Source of the DNA: Auanema rhodensis
Taxonomy: Eukaryota; Nematoda; Chromadorea; Rhabditida; Rhabditidae
NCBI GenBank assembly: GCA_964057225.1
Contig: OZ059895.1
Coordinates: 930,001 to 994,000 of the forward strand
Length of the DNA: 64,000 bases
Direction of reading: 5' to 3'
Of the stretch, positions 11,001-24,927 are shown one piece after another. The number at the start of each line of letters is the position of its first letter. The stretch's first letter is position 1. The position numbers were made by a program, and so were the translations under genes. The notes under the pieces were generated by a model. It did not search any database. It was not told the DNA's origin and saw only the letters and a list, made by a program, of their open reading frames with translations.

Positions 11001-13690
11001 ACCGAGATATCAACTGATATAAGTTCACACTTATATCCTCGATTTTCACCCTGAAGAATTAATTTTTTCGTTGAATAACATTGTCCATCGTCTTTGCCTT
11101 AAAAAAAGGAATCTAAAAACATTTACTTTTTGCTAAATTATTTTGAAATTTTTCGAAAAAATTTTTGTCAAAATGTTTTTGGAAGCAATGTTGAGTGTAC
11201 ATGGAAACTCAACATACACTAATGCATCATTTTTCAAACGATCATAACTAATTTTTGTATCAAGCGTTTCTCAATGTAGTATAGTGCATTCGATGCGGAT
11301 TTTTAAGCTGCGTCGATCTGTGTTATCAGATTTGCGCTAGCTTAAAAATGCACCGAGATATCAACTGATATAAGTTCACACTTATATCCTCGATTTTCAC
11401 CCTGAAGAATTGATTTTTTCGTTGAATAACATTGTCTATCGTCTTTGCCTTGAAAAATGGAATCTAAAAACATCTACTTTTTGCTAAATTATTTTGAAAT
11501 TTTTCGAAAAAATTTTTGTCAAAATGTTTTTGGAAGCAATGTTGAGTGTACATGGAAACTCAACATACACTAATGCATCATTTTTCAAACGATCATAACT
11601 AATTTTTGTATCAAGCGTTTCTCGATGTAGTATAGTGCAATCGATGCGGATTTTTAAGCTGCGTCGATCTGTGTTATCAGATTTGCGCTAGCTTAAAAAT
11701 GCACCGAGATATCAACTGATATAAGTTCACACTTATATCCTCGATTTTCACCCTGAAGAATTGATTTTTTCGTTGAATAACATTGTCTATCGTCTTTGCC
11801 TTGAAAAATGGAATCTAAAAACATCTACTTTTTGCTAAATTATTTTGAAATTTTTCGAAAAAATTTTTGTCAAAATGTTTTTGGAAGCAATGTTGAGTGT
11901 ACATGGAAACTCAACATACACTAATGCATCATTTTTCAAACGATCATAACTAATTTTTGTATCAAGCGTTTCTCGATGTAGTATAGTGCATTCGATGCGG
12001 ATTTTTAAGCTGCGTCGATCTGTGTTATCAGATTTGCGCTAGCTTAAAAATGCACCGAGATATCAACTGATATAAGTTCACACTTATATCCTCGATTTTC
12101 ACCCTGAAGAATTAATTTTTTCGTTGAATAACATTGTCCATCGTCTTTGCCTTGAAAAATGGAATCTAAAAACATCTACTTTTCGCTAAATTATATTGAA
12201 ATTTTTCGAAAAAATTTTTGTCAAAATGTTTTTGGAAGCAATGTTGAGTGTACATGGAAACTCAACATACACTAATGCATCATTTTTCAAACGATCATAA
12301 CTAATTTTTGTATCAAGCGTTTCTCGATGTAGTATAGTGCATTCGTAGCGGATTTTTAAGCTGCGTCGATCTGTGTTATCAGATTTGCGCTAGCTTAAAA
12401 ATGCACCGAGATATCAACTGATATAAGTTCACACTTATATCCTCGATTTTCACCCTGAAGAATTAATTTTTTCGTTGAATAACATTGTCCATCGTCTTTG
12501 CCTTAAAAAAAGGAATCTAAAAACATTTACTTTTTGCTAAATTATTTTGAAATTTTTCGAAAAAATTTTTGTCAAAATGTTTTTGGAAGCAATGTTGAGT
12601 GTACATGGAAACTCAACATACACTAATGCATCATTTTTCAAACGATCATAACTAATTTTTGTATCAAGCGTTTCTCAATGTAGTATAGTGCATTCGATGC
12701 GGATTTTTAAGCTGCGTCGATCTGTGTTATCAGATTTGCGCTAGCTTAAAAATGCACCGAGATATCAACTGATATAAGTTCACACTTATATCCTCGATTT
12801 TCACCCTGAAGAATTAATTTTTTCGTTGAATAACATTGTCCATCGTCTTTGCCTTGAAAAATGGAATCTAAAAACATCTACTTTTTGCTAAATTATTTTG
12901 AAATTTTTCGAAAAAATTTTTGTCAAAATGTTTTTGGAAGCAATGTTGAGTGTACATGGAAACTCAACATACACTAATGCATCATTTTTCAAACAATCAT
13001 AACTAATTTGTGTATTAAGCGTTTCTCAATGTAGTAAAGTGCAATCGATGCGGATTTTTAAGCTGCGTCGATCTGTGTTATCAGATTTGCGCTAGCTTAA
13101 AAATGCACCGAGATATCAACTGATATAAGTTCACACTTATATCCTCGATTTTCACCCTGAAGAATTGATTTTTTCGTTGAATAACATTGTCTATCGTTTT
13201 TGCCTTGAAAAATGGAATCTAAAAACAGCTACTTTTTGCTAAATTATTTTGAAATTTTTCGAAAAAATTTTTGTCAAAATGTTTTTGGAAGCAATGTTGA
13301 GTGTACATGGAAACTCAACATACACTAATGCATCATTTTTCAAACGATCATAACTAATTTTTGTATCAAGCGTTTCTCAATGTAGTATAGTGCATTCGAT
13401 GCGGATTTTTAAGCTGCGTCGATCTGTGTTATCAGATTTGCGCTAGCTTAAAAATGCACCGAGATATCAACTGATATAAGTTCACACTTATATCCTCGAT
13501 TTTCACCCTGAAGAATTAATTTTTTCGTTGAATAACATTGTCCATCGTCTTTGCCTTGAAAAATGGAATCTAAAAACATCTACTTTTTGCTAAATTATTT
13601 TGAAATTTTTCGAAAAAATTTTTGTCAAAATGTTTTTGGAAGCAATGTTGAGTGTACATGGAAACTCAACATACACTAATGCATCATTTT
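8075..13690 (+). repeat. Nested 4-, 6- and 10-mer repeats
   Basis: Sixteen monomers (23-38) have overlapping periodicities. TTATATTG recurs at 8685, 10791 and 12195 (6 then 4 monomers), and CGTAGCGG follows it at 8834, 10940 and 12344. GTAAAGTGC (9526 and 13036) and AAACAGCT recur 3,510 bp apart, ten monomers. Monomers 23-27 (8075-9829) match 33-37 (11585-13339), and 22-25 match 28-31. This fits successive unequal exchanges of different register. Confidence 0.8.
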
Positions 13691-15094
13691 TCAAACAATC
13701 ATAACTAATTTGTGTATTAAGCGTTTCTCAATGTAGTATAGTGCATTCGATGCGGATTTTTAAGCTGCGTCGATCTGTGTTATCAGATTTGCGCTAGCTT
13801 AAAAATGCACCGAGATATCAACTGATATAAGTTCACACTTATATCCTCGATTTTCACCCTGAAGAATTAATTTTTTCGTTGAATAACATTGTCCATCGTC
13901 TTTGCCTTAAAAAAAGGAATCTAAAAACATCTACTTTTTGCTAAATTATTTTGAAATTTTTCGAAAAAATTTTTGTCAAAATGTTTTTGGAAGCAATGTT
14001 GAGTGTACATGGAAACTCAACATACACTAATGCATCATTTTTCAAACAATCATAACTAATTTTTGTATCAAGCGTTTCTCAATGTAGTATAGTGCATTCG
14101 ATGCGGATTTTTAAGCTGCGTCGATCTGTGTTATCAGATTTGCGCTAGCTTAAAAATGCACCGAGATATCAACTGATATAAGTTCACACTTATATCCTCG
14201 ATTTTCACCCTGAAGAATTAATTTTTTCGTTGAATAACATTGTCCATCGTCTTTGCCTTGAAAAATGGAATCTAAAAACATCTACTTTTTGCTAAATTAT
14301 TTTGAAATTTTTCGAAAAAATTTTTGTCAAAATGTTTTTGGAAGCAATGTTGAGTGTACATGGAAACTCAACATACACTAATGCATCATTTTTCAAACAA
14401 TCATAACTAATTTGTGTATTAAGCGTTTCTCAATGTAGTATAGTGCATTCGATGCGGATTTTTAAGCTGCGTCGATCTGTGTTATCAGATTTGCGCTAGC
14501 TTAAAAATGCACCGAGATATCAACTGATATAAGTTCACACTTATATCCTCGATTTTCACCCTGAAGAATTAATTTTTTCGTTGAATAACATTGTCCATCG
14601 TCTTTGCCTTAAAAAAAGGAATCTAAAAACATCTACTTTTTGCTAAATTATTTTGAAATTTTTCGAAAAAATTTTTGTCAAAATGTTTTTGGAAGCAATG
14701 TTGAGTGTACATGGAAACTCAACATACACTAATGCATCATTTTTCAAACAATCATAACTAATTTTTGTATCAAGCGTTTCTCAATGTAGTATAGTGCATT
14801 CGATGCGGATTTTTAAGCTGCGTCGATCTGTGTTATCAGATTTGCGCTAGCTTAAAAATGCACCGAGATATCAACTGATATAAGTTCACACTTATATCCT
14901 CGATTTTCACCCTGAAGAATTAATTTTTTCGTTGAATAACATTGTCCATCGTCTTTGCCTTGAAAAATGGAATCTAAAAACATCTACTTTTTGCTAAATT
15001 ATTTTGAAATTTTTCGAAAAAATTTTTGTCAAAATGTTTTTGGAAGCAATGTTGAGTGTACATGGAAACTCAACATACACTAATGCATCATTTT
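13691..15094 (+). repeat. Dimeric higher-order repeat, two copies
   Basis: Monomers 39 and 41 share A7-G22-T28, A179-C204 and the linked pair A219/A225 (CTTAAAAAAAGG). Monomers 40 and 42 share A7-T22-C28 with the normal CTTGAAAAATGG. The unit is 702 bp. The same pair of haplotypes appears again at 26332-27735. Confidence 0.8.
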
Positions 15095-18000
15095 TCAAAC
15101 GATCATAACTAATTTTTGTATCAAGCGTTTCTCGATGTAGTATAGTGCATTCGATGCGGATTTTTAAGCTGCGTCGATCTGTGTTATCAGATTTGCGCTA
15201 GCTTAAAAATGCACCGAGATATCAACTGATATAAGTTCACACTTATATCCTCGATTTTCACCCTGAAGAATTGATTTTTTCGTTGAATAACATTGTCTAT
15301 CGTTTTTGCCTTGAAAAATGGAATCTAAAAACATCTACTTTTTGCTAAATTATTTTGAAATTTTTCGAAAAAATTTTTGTCAAAATGTTTTTGGAAGCAA
15401 TGTTGAGTGTACATGGAAACTCAACATACACTAATGCATCATTTTTCAAACGATCATAACTAATTTTTGTATCAAGCGTTTCTCAATGTAGTATAGTGCA
15501 TTCGATGCGGATTTTTAAGCTGCGTCGATCTGTGTTATCAGATTTGCGCTAGCTTAAAAATGCACCGAGATATCAACTGATATAAGTTCACACTTATATC
15601 CTCGATTTTCACCCTGAAGAATTAATTTTTTCGTTGAATAACATTGTCCATCGTCTTTGCCTTGAAAAATGGAATCTAAAAACATCTACTTTTCGCTAAA
15701 TTATTTTGAAATTTTTCGAAAAAATTTTTGTCAAAATGTTTTTGGAAGCAATGTTGAGTGTACATGGAAACTCAACATACACTAATGCATCATTTTTCAA
15801 ACGATCATAACTAATTTTTGTATCAAGCGTTTCTCAATGTAGTATAGTGCATTCGATGCGGATTTTTAAGCTGCGTCGATCTGTGTTATCAGATTTGCGC
15901 TAGCTTAAAAATGCACCGAGATATCAACTGATATAAGTTCACACTTATATCCTCGATTTTCACCCTGAAGAATTGATTTTTTCGTTGAATAACATTGTCT
16001 ATCGTCTTTGCCTTGAAAAATGGAATCTAAAAACATCTACTTTTTGCTAAATTATTTTGAAATTTTTCGAAAAAATTTTTGTCAAAATGTTTTTGGAAGC
16101 AATGTTGAGTGTACATGGAAACTCAACATACACTAATGCATCATTTTTCAAACAATCATAACTAATTTGTGTATTAAGCGTTTCTCAATGTAGTATAGTA
16201 TAGTGCATTCGATGCGGATTTTTAAGCTGCGTCGATCTGTGTTATCAGATTTGCGCTAGCTTAAAAATGCACCGAGATATCAACTGATATAAGTTCACAC
16301 TTATATCCTCGATTTTCACCCTGAAGAATTAATTTTTTCGTTGAATAACATTGTCCATCGTCTTTGCCTTAAAAAAAGGAATCTAAAAACATCTACTTTT
16401 TGCTAAATTATTTTGAAATTTTTCGAAAAAATTTTTGTTAAAATGTTTTTGGAAGCAATGTTGAGTGTACATGGAAACTCAACATACACTAATGCATCAT
16501 TTTTCAAACAATCATAACTAATTTTTGTATCAAGCGTTTCTCAATGTAGTATAGTGCATTCGATGCGGATTTTTAAGCTGCGTCGATCTGTGTTATCAGA
16601 TTTGCGCTAGCTTAAAAATGCACCGAGATATCAACTGATATAAGTTCACACTTATATCCTCGATTTTCACCCTGAAGAATTAATTTTTTCGTTGAATAAC
16701 ATTGTCCATCGTCTTTGCCTTGAAAAATGGAATCTAAAAACATCTACTTTTTGCTAAATTATTTTGAAATTTTTCGAAAAAATTTTTGTCAAAATGTTTT
16801 TGGAAGCAATGTTGAGTGTACATGGAAACTCAACATACACTAATGCATCATTTTTCAAACGATCATAACTAATTTTTGTATCAAGCGTTTTTCGATGTAG
16901 TATAGTGCATTCGATGCGGATTTTTAAGCTGCGTCGATCTGTGTTATCAGATTTGCGCTAGCTTAAAAATGCACCGAGATATCAACTGATATAAGTTCAC
17001 ACTTATATCCTCGATTTTCACCCTGAAGAATTGATTTTTTCGTTGAATAACATTGTCTATCGTTTTTGCCTTGAAAAATGGAATCTAAAAACATCTACTT
17101 TTTGCTAAATTATTTTGAAATTTTTCGAAAAAATTTTTGTCAAAATGTTTTTGGAAGCAATGTTGAGTGTACATGGAAACTCAACATACACTAATGCATC
17201 ATTTTTCAAACAATCATAACTAATTTTTGTATCAAGCGTTTCTCAATGTAGTATAGTGCATTCGATGCGGATTTTTAAGCTGCGTCGATCTGTGTTATCA
17301 GATTTGCGCTAGCTTAAAAATGCACCGAGATATCAACTGATATAAGTTCACACTTATATCCTCGATTTTCACCCTGAAGAATTAATTTTTTCGTTGAATA
17401 ACATTGTCCATCGTCTTTGCCTTGAAAAATGGAATCTAAAAACATCTACTTTTTGCTAAATTATTTTGAAATTTTTCGAAAAAATTTTTGTCAAAATGTT
17501 TTTGGAAGCAATGTTGAGTGTACATGGAAACTCAACATACACTAATGCATCATTTTTCAAACGATCATAACTAATTTTTGTATCAAGCGTTTCTCGATGT
17601 AGTATAGTGCATTCGATGCGGATTTTTAAGCTGCGTCGATCTGTGTTATCAGATTTGCGCTAGCTTAAAAATGCACCGAGATATCAACTGATATAAGTTC
17701 ACACTTATATCCTCGATTTTCACCCTGAAGAATTAATTTTTTCGTTGAATAACATTGTCCATCGTCTTTGCCTTGAAAAATGGAATCTAAAAACATCTAC
17801 TTTTTGCTAAATTATTTTGAAATTTTTCGAAAAAATTTTTGTCAAAATGTTTTTGGAAGCAATGTTGAGTGTACATGGAAACTCAACATACACTAATGCA
17901 TCATTTTTCAAACGATCATAACTAATTTTTGTATCAAGCGTTTTTCGATGTAGTATAGTGCATTCGATGCGGATTTTTAAGCTGCGTCGATCTGTGTTAT

Positions 18001-18258
18001 CAGATTTGCGCTAGCTTAAAAATGCACCGAGATATCAACTGATATAAGTTCACACTTATATCCTCGATTTTCACCCTGAAGAATTGATTTTTTCGTTGAA
18101 TAACATTGTCTATCGTTTTTGCCTTGAAAAATGGAATCTAAAAACATCTACTTTTTGCTAAATTATTTTGAAATTTTTCGAAAAAATTTTTGTCAAAATG
18201 TTTTTGGAAGCAATGTTGAGTGTACATGGAAACTCAACATACACTAATGCATCATTTT
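15095..18258 (+). repeat. Monomers 43-51, mixed order with a short trimer
   Basis: These nine monomers introduce T210 (CGTTTTTGCC at 15301 and 17061). Monomers 48 and 51 are the same type, with GCGTTTTTCG (T37) at 16891 and 17944, 1,053 bp apart. The 356-bp monomer lies in this segment. Otherwise no fixed unit is visible. Confidence 0.7.
16148..16503 (+). repeat. 356-bp monomer with 5-bp microduplication
   Basis: At about 16190-16204 the usual GTAGTATAGTGC reads GTAGTATAGTATAGTGC, a tandem gain of five bases (TAGTA). The start-to-start distance is 356 bp. It is the only multi-base length change seen in 182 monomers. The copy also has a private C to T in GTTAAAATG near 16438. Confidence 0.9.
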
Positions 18259-21067
18259 TCAAACAATCATAACTAATTTTTGTATCAAGCGTTTCTCAAT
18301 GTAGTATAGTGCATTCGATGCGGATTTTTAAGCTGCGTCGATCTGTGTTATCAGATTTGCGCTAGCTTAAAAATGCACCGAGATATCAACTGATATAAGT
18401 TCACACTTATATCCTCGATTTTCACCCTGAAGAATTAATTTTTTCGTTGAATAACATTGTCCATCGTCTTTGCCTTGAAAAATGGAATCTAAAAACATCT
18501 ACTTTTTGCTAAATTATTTTGAAATTTTTCGAAAAAATTTTTGTCAAAATGTTTTTGGAAGCAATGTTGAGTGTACATGGAAACTCAACATACACTAATG
18601 CATCATTTTTCAAACGATCATAACTAATTTTTGTATCAAGCGTTTCTCGATGTAGTATAGTGCATTCGATGCGGATTTTTAAGCTGCGTCGATCTGTGTT
18701 ATCAGATTTGCGCTAGCTTAAAAATGCACCGAGATATCAACTGATATAAGTTCACACTTATATCCTCGATTTTCACCCTGAAGAATTGATTTTTTCGTTG
18801 AATAACATTGTCTATCGTTTTTGCCTTGAAAAATGGAATCTAAAAACATCTACTTTTTGCTAAATTATTTTGAAATTTTTCGAAAAAATTTTTGTCAAAA
18901 TGTTTTTGGAAGCAATGTTGAGTGTACATGGAAACTCAACATACACTAATGCATCATTTTTCAAACAATCATAACTAATTTTTGTATCAAGCGTTTCTCA
19001 ATGTAGTATAGTGCATTCGATGCGGATTTTTAAGCTGCGTCGATCTGTGTTATCAGATTTGCGCTAGCTTAAAAATGCACCGAGATATCAACTGATATAA
19101 GTTCACACTTATATCCTCGATTTTCACCCTGAAGAATTAATTTTTTCGTTGAATAACATTGTCCATCGTCTTTGCCTTGAAAAATGGAATCTAAAAACAT
19201 CTACTTTTTGCTAAATTATTTTGAAATTTTTCGAAAAAATTTTTGTCAAAATGTTTTTGGAAGCAATGTTGAGTGTACATGGAAACTCAACATACACTAA
19301 TGCATCATTTTTCAAACGATCATAACTAATTTTTGTATCAAGCGTTTTTCGATGTAGTATAGTGCATTCGATGCGGATTTTTAAGCTGCGTCGATCTGTG
19401 TTATCAGATTTGCGCTAGCTTAAAAATGCACCGAGATATCAACTGATATAAGTTCACACTTATATCCTCGATTTTCACCCTGAAGAATTGATTTTTTCGT
19501 TGAATAACATTGTCTATCGTTTTTGCCTTGAAAAATGGAATCTAAAAACATCTACTTTTTGCTAAATTATTTTGAAATTTTTCGAAAAAATTTTTGTCAA
19601 AATGTTTTTGGAAGCAATGTTGAGTGTACATGGAAACTCAACATACACTAATGCATCATTTTTCAAACAATCATAACTAATTTTTGTATTAAGCGTTTCT
19701 CAATGTAGTATAGTGCATTCGATGCGGATTTTTAAGCTGCGTCGATCTGTGTTATCAGATTTGCGCTAGCTTAAAAATGCACCGAGATATCAACTGATAT
19801 AAGTTCACACTTATATCCTCGATTTTCACCCTGAAGAATTAATTTTTTCGTTGAATAACATTGTCCATCGTCTTTGCCTTGAAAAATGGAATCTAAAAAC
19901 ATCTACTTTTTGCTAAATTATTTTGAAATTTTTCGAAAAAATTTTTTGTCAAAATGTTTTTGGAAGCAATGTTGAGTGTACATGGAAACTCAACATACAC
20001 TAATGCATCATTTTTCAAACGATCATAACTAATTTTTGTATCAAGCGTTTCTCGATGTAGTATAGTGCATTCGATGCGGATTTTTAAGCTGCGTCGATCT
20101 GTGTTATCAGATTTGCGCTAGCTTAAAAATGCACCGAGATATCAACTGATATAAGTTCACACTTATATCCTCGATTTTCACCCTGAAGAATTGATTTTTT
20201 CGTTGAATAACATTGTCTATCGTTTTTGCCTTGAAAAATGGAATCTAAAAACATCTACTTTTTGCTAAATTATTTTGAAATTTTTCGAAAAAATTTTTGT
20301 CAAAATGTTTTTGGAAGCAATGTTGAGTGTACATGGAAACTCAACATACACTAATGCATCATTTTTCAAACAATCATAACTAATTTTTGTATCAAGCGTT
20401 TCTCAATGTAGTATAGTGCATTCGATGCGGATTTTTAAGCTGCGTCGATCTGTGTTATCAGATTTGCGCTAGCTTAAAAATGCACCGAGATATCAACTGA
20501 TATAAGTTCACACTTATATCCTCGATTTTCACCCTGAAGAATTAATTTTTTCGTTGAATAACATTGTCCATCGTCTTTGCCTTGAAAAATGGAATCTAAA
20601 AACATCTACTTTTTGCTAAATTATTTTGAAATTTTTCGAAAAAATTTTTGTCAAAATGTTTTTGGAAGCAATGTTGAGTGTACATGGAAACTCAACATAC
20701 ACTAATGCATCATTTTTCAAACGATCATAACTAATTTTTGTATCAAGCGTTTCTCGATGTAGTATAGTGCATTCGATGCGGATTTTTAAGCTGCGTCGAT
20801 CTGTGTTATCAGATTTGCGCTAGCTTAAAAATGCACCGAGATATCAACTGATATAAGTTCACACTTATATCCTCGATTTTCACCCTGAAGAATTGATTTT
20901 TTCGTTGAATAACATTGTCTATCGTTTTTGCCTTGAAAAATGGAATCTAAAAACATCTACTTTTTGCTAAATTATTTTGAAATTTTTCGAAAAAATTTTT
21001 GTCAAAATGTTTTTGGAAGCAATGTTGAGTGTACATGGAAACTCAACATACACTAATGCATCATTTT
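18259..21067 (+). repeat. Dimeric higher-order repeat, four copies
   Basis: Monomers 52-59 alternate [A7-T22-A40, A179-C204] with [G7-T22-C28-G40, G179-T204, T210]. The T210 marker sits at 18816, 19518, 20221 and 20923, spacing 702, 703 and 702 bp; the 703 is due to a 1-bp insertion. Monomer 55 has the T37 variant and monomer 56 has T28, so copies are not identical. Confidence 0.85.
19663..20014 (+). repeat. 352-bp length-variant monomer
   Basis: Near 19936-19947 the run reads AAAAAA followed by six T instead of five before GTC, adding one base. The start-to-start distance is 352 bp. A single homopolymer gain could be real slippage or a base-calling error. Confidence 0.8.
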
Positions 21068-23524
21068 TCAAACGATCATAACTAATTTTTGTATCAAGCG
21101 TTTCTCAATGTAGTATAGTGCATTCGATGCGGATTTTTAAGCTGCGTCGATCTGTGTTATCAGATTTGCGCTAGCTTAAAAATGCACCGAGATATCAACT
21201 GATATAAGTTCACACTTATATCCTCGATTTTCACCCTGAAGAATTAATTTTTTCGTTGAATAACATTGTCCATCGTCTTTGCCTTGAAAAATGGAATCTA
21301 AAAACATCTACTTTTCGCTAAATTATTTTGAAATTTTTCGAAAAAATTTTTGTCAAAATGTTTTTGGAAGCAATGTTGAGTGTACATGGAAACTCAACAT
21401 ACACTAATGCATCATTTTTCAAACGATCATAACTAATTTTTGTATCAAGCGTTTCTCAATGTAGTATAGTGCATTCGATGCGGATTTTTAAGCTGCGTCG
21501 ATCTGTGTTATCAGATTTGCGCTAGCTTAAAAATGCACCGAGATATCAACTGATATAAGTTCACACTTATATCCTCGATTTTCACCCTGAAGAATTAATT
21601 TTTTCGTTGAATAACATTGTCCATCGTCTTTGCCTTGAAAAATGGAATCTAAAAACATCTACTTTTTGCTAAATTATTTTGAAATTTTTGGAAAAAATTT
21701 TTGTCAAAATGTTTTTGGAAGCAATGTTGAGTGTACATGGAAACTCAACATACACTAATGCATCATTTTTCAAACAATCATAACTAATTTGTGTATTAAG
21801 CGTTTCTCAATGTAGTATAGTGCAATCGATGCGGATTTTTAAGCTGCGTCGATCTGTGTTATCAGATTTGCGCTAGCTTAAAAATGCACCGAGATATCAA
21901 CTGATATAAGTTCACACTTATATCCTCGATTTTCACCCTGAAGAATTGATTTTTTCGTTGAATAACATTGTCTATCGTCTTTGCCTTGAAAAATGAAATC
22001 TAAAAACATCTACTTTTTGCTAAATTATTTTGAAATTTTTCGAAAAAATTTTTGTCAAAATGTTTTTGGAAGCAATGTTGAGTGTACATGGAAACTCAAC
22101 ATACACTAATGCATCATTTTTCAAACGATCATAACTAATTTTTGTATCAAGCGTTTCTCGATGTAGTATAGTGCATTCGATGCGGATTTTTAAGCTGCGT
22201 CGATCTGTGTTATCAGATTTGCGCTAGCTTAAAAATGCACCGAGATATCAACTGATATAAGTTCACACTTATATCCTCGATTTTCACCCTGAAGAATTAA
22301 TTTTTTCGTTGAATAACATTGTCCATCGTCTTTGCCTTGAAAAATGGAATCTAAAAACATCTACTTTTTGCTAAATTATTTTGAAATTTTTCGAAAAAAT
22401 TTTTGTCAAAATGTTTTTGGAAGCAATGTTGAGTGTACATGGAAACTCAACATACACTAATGCATCATTTTTCAAACAATCATAACTAATTTGTGTATTA
22501 AGCGTTTCTCAATGTAGTATAGTGCAATCGATGCGGATTTTTAAGCTGCGTCGATCTGTGTTATCAGATTTGCGCTAGCTTAAAAATGCACCGAGATATC
22601 AACTGATATAAGTTCACACTTATATCCTCGATTTTCACCCTGAAGAATCGATTTTTTCGTTGAATAACATTGTCTATCGTCTTTGCCTTGAAAAATGGAA
22701 TCTAAAAACATCTACTTTTTGCTAAATTATTTTGAAATTTTTCGAAAAAATTTTTGTCAAAATGTTTTTGGAAGCAATGTTGAGTGTACATGGAAACTCA
22801 ACATACACTAATGCATAATTTTTCAAACGATCATAACTAATTTTTGTATCAAGCGTTTCTCGATGTAGTATAGTGCATTCGATGCGGATTTTTAAGCTGC
22901 GTCGATCTGTGTTATCAGATTTGCGCTAGCTTAAAAATGCACCGAGATATCAACTGATATAAGTTCACACTTATATCCTCGATTTTCACCCTGAAGAATT
23001 GATTTTTTCGTTGAATAACATTGTCTATCGTCTTTGCCTTGAAAAATGGAATCTAAAAACATCTACTTTTTGCTAAATTATTTTGAAATTTTTCGAAAAA
23101 ATTTTTGTCAAAATGTTTTTGGAAGCAATGTTGAGTGTACATGGAAACTCAACATACACTAATGCATCATTTTTCAAACAATCATAACTAATTTGTGTAT
23201 TAAGCGTTTCTCAATGTAGTATAGTGCATTCGATGCGGATTTTTAAGCTGCGTCGATCTGTGTTATCAGATTTGCGCTAGCTTAAAAATGCACCGAGATA
23301 TCAACTGATATAAGTTCACACTTATATCCTCGATTTTCACCCTGAAGAATTAATTTTTTCGTTAAATAACATTGTCCATCGTCTTTGCCTTGAAAAATGG
23401 AATCTAAAAACATCTACTTTTTGCTAAATTATTTTGAATATTTTCGAAAAAATTTTTGTCAAAATGTTTTTGGAAGCAATGTTGAGTGTACATGGAAACT
23501 CAACATACACTAATGCATCATTTT
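21068..23524 (+). repeat. Monomers 60-66, mixed order
   Basis: There are seven monomers without a stable higher-order unit, although A7-G22-T28 and G7-T22-C28 fronts loosely alternate. Monomers 60-61 (TTTTCGCTAA, then TTTTTGGAAA with G272) repeat the order found at 28087-28788. Private changes include AATGAAATC near 21994, AATCGATT near 22649 and GCATAATT near 22816. Confidence 0.7.
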
Positions 23525-24927
23525 TCAAACAATCATAACTAATTTGTGTATTAAGCGTTTCTCAATGTAGTATAGTGCAATCGATGCGGATTTTTAAGCT
23601 GCGTCGATCTGTGTTATCAGATTTGCGCTAGCTTAAAAATGCACCGAGATATCAACTGATATAAGTTCACACTTATATCCTCGATTTTCACCCTGAAGAA
23701 TTAATTTTTTCGTTGAATAACATTGTCCATCGTCTTTGCCTTAAAAAATGGAATCTAAAAACATCTACTTTTTGCTAAATTATTTTGAAATTTTTCGAAA
23801 AAATTTTTGTCAAAATGTTTTTGGAAGCAATGTTGAGTGTACATGGAAACTCAACATACACTAATGCATCATTTTTCAAACAATCATAACTAATTTGTGT
23901 ATTAAGCGTTTCTCAATGTAGTAAAGTGCAATCGATGCGGATTTTTAAGCTGCGTCGATCTGTGTTATCAGATTTGCGCTAGCTTAAAAATGCACCGAGA
24001 TATCAACTGATATAAGTTCACACTTATATCCTCGATTTTCACCCTGAAGAATTGATTTTTTCGTTGAATAACATTGTCTATCGTTTTTGCCTTGAAAAAT
24101 GGAATCTAAAAACATCTACTTTTTGCTAAATTATTTTGAATATTTTCGAAAAAATTTTTGTCAAAATGTTTTTGGAAGCAATGTTGAGTGTACATGGAAA
24201 CTCAACATACACTAATGCATCATTTTTCAAACAATCATAACTAATTTGTGTATTAAGCGTTTCTCAATGTAGTATAGTGCAATCGATGCGGATTTTTAAG
24301 CTGCGTCGATCTGTGTTATCAGATTTGCGCTAGCTTAAAAATGCACCGAGATATCAACTGATATAAGTTCACACTTATATCCTCGATTTTCACCCTGAAG
24401 AATTAATTTTTTCGTTGAATAACATTGTCCATCGTCTTTGCCTTAAAAAATGGAATCTAAAAACATCTACTTTTTGCTAAATTATTTTGAAATTTTTCGA
24501 AAAAATTTTTGTCAAAATGTTTTTGGAAGCAATGTTGAGTGTACATGGAAACTCAACATACACTAATGCATCATTTTTCAAACAATCATAACTAATTTGT
24601 GTATTAAGCGTTTCTCAATGTAGTAAAGTGCAATCGATGCGGATTTTTAAGCTGCGTCGATCTGTGTTATCAGATTTGCGCTAGCTTAAAAATGCACCGA
24701 GATATCAACTGATATAAGTTCACACTTATATCCTCGATTTTCACCCTGAAGAATTGATTTTTTCGTTGAATAACATTGTCTATCGTTTTTGCCTTGAAAA
24801 ATGGAATCTAAAAACATCTACTTTTTGCTAAATTATTTGAAATTTTTCGAAAAAATTTTTGTCAAAATGTTTTTGGAAGCAATGTTGAGTGTACATGGAA
24901 ACTCAACATACACTAATGCATCATTTT
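23525..24927 (+). repeat. Dimeric higher-order repeat, two copies
   Basis: Monomers 67 and 69 share A7-G22-T28, A56, A179-C204 and CTTAAAAAATGG. Monomers 68 and 70 share GTAAAGTGC, A56, G179-T204 and T210. The copies differ at the end of the second member: GAATATTTTC in monomer 68 against a 1-bp deletion in monomer 70. Confidence 0.8.
24578..24927 (+). repeat. 350-bp length-variant monomer
   Basis: Near 24834-24839 AATTATTTTGAAA is shortened to AATTATTTGAAA, losing one T. The next monomer starts 350 bp later. It is the only net deletion found in the array. Confidence 0.85.
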
